From contig SXXZ01000171.1 of the NCBI GenBank assembly GCA_005789375.1, positions 1 to 5,359 on the forward strand: 5,359 bases of DNA, in the 5' to 3' direction. The position numbers and the translations under genes are program-made. Positions 1 through 5,359 of this stretch are shown in pieces. This DNA is from Verrucomicrobiales bacterium (GTDB taxonomy: Bacteria; Verrucomicrobiota; Verrucomicrobiae; Limisphaerales; UBA9464). Position 1 is the stretch's first letter; each line of letters opens with the position of its first letter. A model generated the notes under the pieces. It worked only from the letters and a program-made list of their open reading frames with translations, did no database searches and was not told the origin of the DNA.

Positions 1-2415
1 AAGTTCACCCCCGACTACGGCAAGATCCTCGCCTACCGCTCGCCCGGAGGCTTTGGCATCCGCCTGGACGGCGGCATGGGCTACTCGGGCTCGGTCATCA
101 CGCCCTTCTACGATTCCCTTCTGGTGAAGGTGACCGTCAGCGGGCTGACGTTTGCGGACTGCGCCACACGCATGGAGCGATGTCTGCAAGAGTTCCGCGT
201 TCGCGGCGTGAAGACGAACATCCCGTTCTTGCTGAACCTCATCGCGCACCCGCAGTTCCTCGCCGGCGACGTGACCACGCGATTCCTCGATGAAACGCCG
301 GACCTGTTCCGGTTCACGGCGCGCCGTGACCGCGCCACGAAGGTACTCGCGTACCTCGCGGAGATCATCGTCAACGGCAACCCGCATTCCAAGGGAGACC
401 GGCCGACCAAGACCTTCGACCCAGCCCCGCTGCCCAAGACTGATCTGGCCGCACCCTTTCCCAAGGGTACCCGAGATCTTCTCATCGAACTCGGGCCGAA
501 GAAGTTCGCCGAATGGACTCTCAAGCAAAAGCGACTGCTCATCACCGACACGACTTTCCGCGACGCTCACCAGTCGCTTATGGCCACACGCGTGCGGAGC
601 TTCGATATGCTCGCCTGCTCCGATGCCTTGGCGCGCAGTATGGGTGACGCCAAGAGCGGCCTGTTTTCTTTGGAAATGTGGGGAGGTGCCACCTTCGACA
701 CCGCCATGCGCTTCCTCAACGAAGACCCCTGGGAACGCCTGCGGCAGTTGCGAGAGAAGATCCCGAACATCTGCTTCCAGATGCTCTTCCGGGGTTCGAA
801 CGCCGTGGGTTACTCCAACTATCCTGACCATGTGGTCGCCGGCTTCGTGAAGCACGCTGCGGCCTCGGGCATGGACATTTTCCGTATCTTCGACTCACTC
901 AACTACCTGCCCAACTTGCGCGTGGCCATGGACGCTGTGCAGGACACCCACGCCCTGTGCGAGGGAGCCCTGTGCTACACCGGCGACATCCTTGACAGCC
1001 GGCGCGACACCTTCTCCCTCAAGTACTACATCAAGCTGGCCAAAGAATTGGAGCGCATGGGCGCACACATCTTGGCCATCAAGGACATGGCCGGTCTCTG
1101 CCGCCCTTACGCCGCCCAGAAACTGGTCAAGGCGCTGAAGGGTGAAGTGAGTATCCCCATCCATTTCCACACCCACGACACCAGAGGCATTAATGCTGCC
1201 AGCATCTTGCGGGCGAGCGACGCTGGAGTCGATGTGGTGGACTTGGCATTGGCCTCCATGAGCGGCAGCACCTCGCAGCCCAACCTCAACTCGGTGGTGG
1301 CTGCTCTGCAGAACACGCCGCGCGACACCCATCTGGATCTCGAGGCGCTCAACGGGTTCTCCGACTACTGGGAGAAGGTCCGCGAGTACTATGCGCCCTT
1401 CGACACCGCACCAAAGACCGGCTCGGCCGAGGTGTATATTCATGAGATGCCCGGCGGCCAGAACACCAACCTGAAGGAGCAGGCCGCGAGCATGGGGGTT
1501 TCGCATCGGTGGCCGGAGATCGCCCGAACCTACGCCGAGGTGAATGAACTTTTCGGCGACATCGTGAAGGTGACGCCCTCGAGCAAGGTGGTTGGTGACA
1601 TGGCTTTATTCTGCTTCAGCAAAGGCATCCGCCCAGCAGACATCGTGAATCTGGAGCCTGATTCCACCTCCTTCCCTGAGAGTGTCATCGACATGCTCGG
1701 CGGCGGGCTTGGCTGGCCTCAAAATGGTTTTCCGGAAGTCGTACAAAAAGTCGTCTTGGGCGAGAAGCGCTTCAAGGAAGCTCAGGCATCCTTCAAAGCA
1801 GGACGCGTCGGCAACCGCGCCGAACCGGTCCATCTCGATAAGCTGCGCAAGGAACTCACCGACAAGTTGCGCCGCGAGGCTACCGACGACGACTTGTACT
1901 CACACCTGATGTACCCGGCCGTCTTTGCCGAGTTCGCCAAACATCTGACGCAGTACAGCGACGTGAGTGTCCTGCCCACACCGGCCTTCTTCTACGGATT
2001 GCGCCGAGGCGAAGAAATCAGCGTGGAAATCGAGTCCGGCAAATCCCTGGTGATCCGCCTGATCAACGTGAGCGAGCCCGACAAGGACGGTCGCCGGACC
2101 ATCATCTTTGAACTCAACGGCATGACCCGCGAGGCTTCTATCGTCGACAAGAAGATCACCCCACAGACCAAGACCCGGCCGAAGGCAGACCTGGCCGATA
2201 CCCTGCAAATTGGCGCCCCCATCCCCGGCCTGGTAACCAGCATTGCCGTCACCGTTGGCCAGAAAGTGTCCAGGGGAGACCGCCTCATGATGATGGAGGC
2301 CATGAAGATGCAGACCACGGTCACGGCGCCCGTCGATGGGGTCGTCGCCGAACTCCTCTGCGTGGTCGGAGAAACGGTCGAAAGCAAAGATTTGCTCGTC
2401 CGATTGCGAGCTTAA
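1..2415 (+). CDS. pyc: Pyruvate carboxylase, C-terminal part (5' end outside window)
   Basis: Biotin-dependent cytoplasmic enzyme making oxaloacetate from pyruvate, bicarbonate and ATP (anaplerosis). The frame is open from base 1, so the ATG at 76 is internal: the residues before it (PDYGKI, GFGIRLDGG) are the end of the biotin carboxylase domain. Counting codons from base 1 (804 visible; whole enzymes are about 1,150), the carboxyltransferase domain starts near residue 177. Its metal ligands are all present: Asp188 in TTFRDAHQS, Lys361 in IKDMAGL (the carbamylated lysine), and His390 and His392 in HFHTHDT. Arg264 in MLFRG and Thr525 in KVTPSSK match known active-site residues. By motif and spacing these correspond to Rhizobium etli Asp549, Lys718, His747, His749 and Thr882. 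A tetramerization region follows, then the biotinyl domain from about residue 735. The GGQYTNL motif reads GGQNTNL. Fused carboxyltransferase and biotinyl domains also occur in oxaloacetate decarboxylase alpha, but the preceding biotin carboxylase end and the FRG/NAVGYSNYPD block indicate pyruvate carboxylase. No frameshift seen. Confidence 0.96.
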   Translation, partial: KFTPDYGKILAYRSPGGFGIRLDGGMGYSGSVITPFYDSLLVKVTVSGLTFADCATRMERCLQEFRVRGVKTNIPFLLNLIAHPQFLAGDVTTRFLDETPDLFRFTARRDRATKVLAYLAEIIVNGNPHSKGDRPTKTFDPAPLPKTDLAAPFPKGTRDLLIELGPKKFAEWTLKQKRLLITDTTFRDAHQSLMATRVRSFDMLACSDALARSMGDAKSGLFSLEMWGGATFDTAMRFLNEDPWERLRQLREKIPNICFQMLFRGSNAVGYSNYPDHVVAGFVKHAAASGMDIFRIFDSLNYLPNLRVAMDAVQDTHALCEGALCYTGDILDSRRDTFSLKYYIKLAKELERMGAHILAIKDMAGLCRPYAAQKLVKALKGEVSIPIHFHTHDTRGINAASILRASDAGVDVVDLALASMSGSTSQPNLNSVVAALQNTPRDTHLDLEALNGFSDYWEKVREYYAPFDTAPKTGSAEVYIHEMPGGQNTNLKEQAASMGVSHRWPEIARTYAEVNELFGDIVKVTPSSKVVGDMALFCFSKGIRPADIVNLEPDSTSFPESVIDMLGGGLGWPQNGFPEVVQKVVLGEKRFKEAQASFKAGRVGNRAEPVHLDKLRKELTDKLRREATDDDLYSHLMYPAVFAEFAKHLTQYSDVSVLPTPAFFYGLRRGEEISVEIESGKSLVIRLINVSEPDKDGRRTIIFELNGMTREASIVDKKITPQTKTRPKADLADTLQIGAPIPGLVTSIAVTVGQKVSRGDRLMMMEAMKMQTTVTAPVDGVVAELLCVVGETVESKDLLVRLRA
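2296..2310 (+). other. Biotin attachment motif EAMKM of pyruvate carboxylase
   Basis: The codons spell Glu-Ala-Met-Lys-Met; the lysine codon at 2305-2307 is the expected site of biotinylation by biotin protein ligase. It lies 35 residues before the C-terminus, the usual distance in biotinyl domains. The APVDGVV turn that follows is the second half of the expected hammerhead fold. Confidence 0.95.
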
Positions 2416-2429
2416 GTCCGTTCAGAAAC

Positions 2430-3560
2430 TCAAAGAAAGTTTGCCAGACTGCTGGAGCCTCCGCCTGCGTTCTTCAGTGGACCGTCCCCCACGGTCCCGA
2501 AGACGCAGGCTTCGTTTTTATTGGCACACAGGTGCAACAATTGGAAGGACTCGACCCAACGGGGCATCTCACGCTTTAGAACGTCGAGTTGAGCGTAATC
2601 CTCCTGCCCTTTGAACTTGATGGTCACCACGAAGTACCGGCAGCGGCGCTCACGCACCCATTCCAGCACTAAGCCGATGCTCCGCTCCGGCGCAGCAATA
2701 ACGTCACACAACAGCCAATCCACCGGAGTCTCGGGCACAAAACGAAACGCATCGCCTTGGTGGAAGGTGACTCGCGGGCTTCGCATGAGGTCGTCGCGCA
2801 GCGGCGATCGGTCCACAGCAATCACCCGAGCGCCGCGCTGCACCGGCTGATAGGTCCAGCTCCCGGGGGCCGCTCCCAGGTCCACGCACGTCTCACCGGC
2901 GACAATGGCCCGGCCCATCCGCCGTTCCGACTCCGCCAGCTTAGCAAAAGCCCGACTGGGTGCGGCCTTGTCCACGGCCACCGGAACCTCACCCAACGGA
3001 AACGGGCTCACACAGCCCATCGAGGTGAAAGGACCCGGAGCCGGCAAAATGGACAGAAAACCCACCTCTAGGGAGGTCAAGAGCAACTGAACCAGCGACT
3101 CCTCCGGCTGAAATAAGGGACAGGCTCTGTTAGGATCTCCCAAAGCCGCCTTGGGTACGGCATCCAACCCTTTGAGCAGGGAGCGGCGGCGTTTGCGCAA
3201 CTGTTCGATGACCGAATCTCGGATCAACTCGCAGCGGTGCCGACCCGCATCGGCCACCCCGAAGCGAGGTTCAACCTGCAGTCGCCATGGGGCTCCCTCG
3301 GGCAGGCATCCGATGAGTTCAGTCACCAGCGTCTCGGCGGCCGCTCGGATGGATGGCACGGGAAACGATCGAGCCTCGGGCAACCACTGGCGGGCGAAGA
3401 CCGTGAGGCCTACCGCGGTACGGATCTCGGACCAAGACCCCGGCGCTTTCAGTGCCAGCATCGAGTCTCCCAACGGCTCCAAGACCGACGTCGGTAGAGC
3501 ACGGAGCAACTCCTGCTCAAGGAAGGGTCGGTTTTCAGGAGCACTCAGGATGAGATGCAT
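2430..3560 (-). CDS. rlmM: RlmM-type 23S rRNA ribose 2'-O-methyltransferase
   Basis: In E. coli, RlmM uses S-adenosylmethionine to methylate the 2'-OH of C2498 in the peptidyl transferase region of 23S rRNA; the same role is inferred here. The protein has 376 residues, close to the E. coli enzyme (366). Residues 1 to about 170 form the N-terminal RNA-binding, THUMP-like part, with the family signature TVFARQWLPEA at 53-63. Residues from about 200 form the FtsJ/RrmJ-like Rossmann domain. SAM motif I is DLGAAPGSW at 227-235 (E. coli has DLGACPGGW). The full K-D-K-E tetrad is recognisable: Lys207 in SRAFAK, Asp286 in LLCDV, Lys315 in TIKF, Glu350 in NKNEACVF. The ATG at 3560 is preferred because MHLILSAPENRPFLEQE aligns with the E. 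coli N-terminus. A Gly/Ser-rich tail of about 10 residues ends the protein. It converges on pyc (14 bases between stops) and lies 76 bases downstream of the cytochrome gene on the same strand, with a terminator between. Confidence 0.9.
   Translation of the reverse strand: MHLILSAPENRPFLEQELLRALPTSVLEPLGDSMLALKAPGSWSEIRTAVGLTVFARQWLPEARSFPVPSIRAAAETLVTELIGCLPEGAPWRLQVEPRFGVADAGRHRCELIRDSVIEQLRKRRRSLLKGLDAVPKAALGDPNRACPLFQPEESLVQLLLTSLEVGFLSILPAPGPFTSMGCVSPFPLGEVPVAVDKAAPSRAFAKLAESERRMGRAIVAGETCVDLGAAPGSWTYQPVQRGARVIAVDRSPLRDDLMRSPRVTFHQGDAFRFVPETPVDWLLCDVIAAPERSIGLVLEWVRERRCRYFVVTIKFKGQEDYAQLDVLKREMPRWVESFQLLHLCANKNEACVFGTVGDGPLKNAGGGSSSLANFL
2463..2519 (+). terminator. Rho-independent terminator of pyc, inside the 3' end of rlmM
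   Basis: On the plus strand, 2463-2475 pairs with 2499-2510 (12 pairs, one bulged T at 2471). Continuing inward, 2479-2485 pairs with 2491-2497 (7 pairs) around a five-C loop at 2486-2490. A T-rich tract, TTCGTTTTT, follows at 2511-2519. The hairpin starts 47 bases after the pyc stop codon, as expected for a terminator of that gene. Read on the minus strand the same bases are codons of rlmM, so the signal is embedded in the neighbouring gene. On the minus strand an A-rich tract precedes the hairpin and no T tract follows it, so it should terminate mainly in the plus direction. Confidence 0.85.
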
Positions 3561-3585
3561 TGCAAAGAGTGTGTCGGAAAAGAGA
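3561..3585 (-). promoter_or_regulatory. rlmM leader without a visible Shine-Dalgarno
   Basis: These 25 bases separate the rlmM start codon from the base of the upstream hairpin. Read on the minus strand they are pyrimidine-rich and contain no AGGAGG-like sequence at the normal distance from the ATG. Initiation is therefore probably independent of a Shine-Dalgarno, or the transcript is leaderless or nearly so. I found no convincing -35/-10 pair here or within the end of the upstream gene. Confidence 0.35.
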
Positions 3586-3619
3586 ACCGCCGTCGCCAGA
3601 GGAGTCCGGCGACGGCGGT
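3577..3619 (-). terminator. Rho-independent terminator after the PVC cytochrome gene
   Basis: A perfect 12-base inverted repeat: 3608-3619 (GGCGACGGCGGT on the plus strand) pairs with 3586-3597 (ACCGCCGTCGCC) around a 10-base loop at 3598-3607. Read on the minus strand the GC-rich stem is followed by TCTCTTTTCC, a moderately T-rich tract. It begins 17 bases after the stop codon of the cytochrome/HEAT gene and so most simply terminates that transcript. The tail is interrupted by C residues, so some read-through into rlmM is plausible. There is no T tract in the plus direction. Confidence 0.75.
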
Positions 3620-3636
3620 CTGAAACTTAAAAAAGA

Positions 3637-5359
3637 CTATTGGGTCTTCAGGAAGGCCTGCAAGTCAGCCAGTTCCTGAGCCTTCAGCCCCAACTGATCG
3701 GCGCTCATCATCAAGGAGCGGCTCAGACCCTTGCGTTCAGCGATCCGGTTCTTGGGCACCGACTGCACCAAACCTGCCGCGCTTTGGATAACCACCGGGT
3801 CTCCCTCGCTAATCACGACTCCATGGATCTCCGTACCATCCTTGGTCTTTAGCATCGTGCCGTTGAAGCCGCTGGCGATGTCCGCGCTGGGATTAATGAC
3901 CGAGTTAAAGAATACCTCCGCCGTCTGCCGCTTGGCCCAACCCGTCAGATTGGGTGCGTATTCCACACCCACAGTTCCGACCCGGTGGCAACTCGCGCAG
4001 ACCGCATTGAAGCGTTCCTGCCCGCGCGTGGCCGAACCACTCAGTGCTGCTACATCCGCCACCGAATAGGCCGGCTTATCGGCTGCGGGAATGGTCGCCG
4101 AGATAAGTTCTACACCCTCCGGATCATAAATACCCCGGGCCTTGAGCGGGGCGGTCAAGCTGTGGTCTTTCCAAACAGAGTCTTTCCGATTCATGAGCCA
4201 CCAGATGGCTTCGGCTTTGACCACGCCCTCGGACTGGACTGCGACGTCCAGCATGGCGGCCGAGGCGGCCGGGACGGTGTTGAAGCCAATGGCCGTCAGG
4301 GCTGATTTGCGGGCGGCCAAGTCCAGGTTTGTGGACAGAGCGCGGGCGCGGAAATCTCCGATGGATTGCGGCGGATGCAGACGCCAAGCGATGGCGGCGA
4401 AGGCGGGCGACCAGCGCAGGGGATCGGAATGGTTGAGCACCGGTTTGACCTGGTCATACAGGGCCGACTCTTGGCCAACGGCTCCGGCGCCCCAAGCCTC
4501 GAGTAGGGTACGATCGGACCCGTCTATACCCTTGGCCAGCGTGAGGAAGAGACCTTGGGTTTGTTCGAGGGGCAGATCCCGAAGCGCCAGCGCCACCTCG
4601 CGGCGGACCGCCGGAGAGACATCCTTGGCCAAGGTTTCAGCCTGGGCCGGCAGCGCCTTGCGGATTCGATGCAAGGCGCGGAAAGCTACGATGCGCATCT
4701 GAGGATCAGAATCCTTGAGCAAGGCCTCGACAGGTTTCTGACCCGGCTTTCCGAGGCGGGCCAGCAACCAGACGGCACGGGCACGAACGAAGGCATTCTC
4801 ATCCTTCAGCAGGCGCACCAGCGGTTTAATGGCCTTGTCGCCGTGCTTGAGAATCGCTTCCTGAGCGGTGCCCCGGATGTTGACCGACGGGCTCTTTAAG
4901 GCGGCCAATGCTCCGTCCAGCGTATCGAACTGGGTCGACGGTACTTTGGAGCGGAACCCCTTCGGCGCGATGCGGTAAATCGTTCCGGAGGTGGTGTCAT
5001 CCCAGTCGGCATGACCGCCGACACGCGCATCGAACCAGTCGGTCACGTAAATGGCTCCATCAGGACCAACAGCCACATCGCTCGGGCGGAACATCACCTT
5101 GAGGGTTTGCTCGCCGCGGCTGCCGCCCTTGAAATCGGTACCAGAAAAAGACTCCTCGGCATTGCTGGTCAGGAAGTTGAAGCGCTCGAGCTTGAAATTG
5201 GCTCCGTCCGGCTTAGGCAGGTAGCCGAAGACCACATTGCGGCCGGGTTCGCAGCTCAGCAGCAATCCCCGGTATTTTTGGCCCAAGGCACCCTCCTCGT
5301 AAAAAGCGATGCCCGTGGGCGATCCGCCCCCGTAGACATCCCCCGAAGGCATCGAACCA
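3637..5359 (-). CDS. PVC-type c-type cytochrome / HEAT-repeat protein, C-terminal part (5' end outside window)
   Basis: The reading frame stays open to the window edge, so the ATG at 5352 is internal; numbering below starts there (571 residues). Residues 1 to about 130 are the end of a glucose/sorbosone-dehydrogenase-like beta-propeller: SPTGIAFYEEGALGQKYRG, then FRPSDVAVGPDGAIYVTDWFDARVGGH and GTIYRIAPKG. Residues about 145-390 are alpha-helical and contain HEAT-like repeats, clearest at 156-171, 176-201, 207-231 and 240-260. Residues about 435-571 form a PVC-type haem-binding domain with CASCH at 452-456. The segment around 500-538 (TKDGTEIHGVVISE to VPKNRI) is the typical beta-rich part of that domain, and the C-terminus is the usual final helix. 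Known members carry a secretion signal and are thought to be periplasmic or membrane-associated oxidoreductases coupled to electron transfer; substrates are mostly unknown. The signal peptide and most of the propeller are not visible, so substrate and exact location cannot be stated. The gene ends in TAG just before a terminator. Confidence 0.9.
   Translation of the reverse strand, partial: GSMPSGDVYGGGSPTGIAFYEEGALGQKYRGLLLSCEPGRNVVFGYLPKPDGANFKLERFNFLTSNAEESFSGTDFKGGSRGEQTLKVMFRPSDVAVGPDGAIYVTDWFDARVGGHADWDDTTSGTIYRIAPKGFRSKVPSTQFDTLDGALAALKSPSVNIRGTAQEAILKHGDKAIKPLVRLLKDENAFVRARAVWLLARLGKPGQKPVEALLKDSDPQMRIVAFRALHRIRKALPAQAETLAKDVSPAVRREVALALRDLPLEQTQGLFLTLAKGIDGSDRTLLEAWGAGAVGQESALYDQVKPVLNHSDPLRWSPAFAAIAWRLHPPQSIGDFRARALSTNLDLAARKSALTAIGFNTVPAASAAMLDVAVQSEGVVKAEAIWWLMNRKDSVWKDHSLTAPLKARGIYDPEGVELISATIPAADKPAYSVADVAALSGSATRGQERFNAVCASCHRVGTVGVEYAPNLTGWAKRQTAEVFFNSVINPSADIASGFNGTMLKTKDGTEIHGVVISEGDPVVIQSAAGLVQSVPKNRIAERKGLSRSLMMSADQLGLKAQELADLQAFLKTQ
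3985..3999 (-). other. Haem c attachment motif CASCH
   Basis: The minus-strand codons read Cys-Ala-Ser-Cys-His. The two cysteines would form thioether bonds to haem c after export, and the histidine would be the proximal iron ligand. Surrounding residues (RGQERFNAVCASCHRVG) match class I cytochrome c haem sites. The distal ligand is probably Met548 or Met549 in SRSLMMSADQL, where relatives usually have a single Met followed by Pro. Confidence 0.93.

Noticed and set aside
895..1506. Long minus-strand open frame (203 codons) opposite pyc
   Set aside because: It lies fully antisense to strongly conserved carboxyltransferase codons, resembles no family I know, and its composition is what GC-rich antisense frames give.
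3151..3630. Plus-strand open frame (159 codons) opposite rlmM
   Set aside because: Antisense to rlmM; Arg/Ser-rich, low-complexity translation with no domain, and it runs through the hairpin upstream of rlmM. It is a shadow of the real gene.
3586..3640. Possible promoter for rlmM upstream of its start
   Set aside because: AT-rich bases near 3625-3640 invite a -10 call, but there is no supporting -35 element, and a start there would place the terminator hairpin inside the leader.
3629..3648. Second small hairpin with a T run at the end of the cytochrome gene (minus strand AAGAC, six-base loop, GTCTT, then T's)
   Set aside because: Only five mostly weak pairs and overlapping the stop codon; the perfect 12-pair GC-rich hairpin just downstream is a far better terminator.
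4142..4702. Plus-strand open frame (186 codons) opposite the HEAT-repeat region
   Set aside because: Its translation shows no recognisable motif, and the opposite strand carries a clear, uninterrupted HEAT-repeat coding region.
1..5359. The three genes as one new functional system
   Set aside because: pyc is convergent to the other two, a terminator separates rlmM from the cytochrome gene, and the known roles (oxaloacetate synthesis, rRNA methylation, periplasmic redox) do not connect.

Overview
The window looks like ordinary chromosomal sequence from a GC-rich bacterium, most likely of the Planctomycetota-Verrucomicrobiota (PVC) group; Verrucomicrobiota is my best guess. The strongest pointer is the gene at the right edge. 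It joins the end of a sugar-dehydrogenase-like propeller, a HEAT-type helical repeat region and a C-terminal CxxCH cytochrome domain, an architecture characteristic of PVC genomes. This placement is inferred from protein resemblance, not from a database search.

Layout: (1) positions 1-2415, plus strand, hold the C-terminal two thirds of a single-chain pyruvate carboxylase, running from the end of the biotin carboxylase domain through carboxyltransferase and tetramerization regions to the biotinyl domain. (2) Positions 2430-3560, minus strand, hold a complete RlmM-type 23S rRNA 2'-O-methyltransferase that converges on the carboxylase gene with only 14 bases between the stop codons. (3) Positions 3637-5359, minus strand, hold the C-terminal part of the PVC-type cytochrome/HEAT protein, whose start lies beyond the window.

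Two hairpins followed by T-rich tracts look like Rho-independent terminators. One ends the carboxylase transcript but lies inside the 3' coding end of rlmM. The other sits between the cytochrome gene and rlmM, only about 25 bases before the rlmM start. Coding density is very high: the only non-coding stretches are 14 and 76 bases.

The three genes do not form an obvious pathway: anaplerotic carbon metabolism (oxaloacetate formation), ribosome modification, and an envelope or periplasmic redox protein. I see no mobile element, CRISPR array, RNA gene or new multi-gene system. The points worth a second look are the compact transcription signals around rlmM and the presence of a full RlmM, a family best known from gammaproteobacteria, in what looks like a PVC organism.
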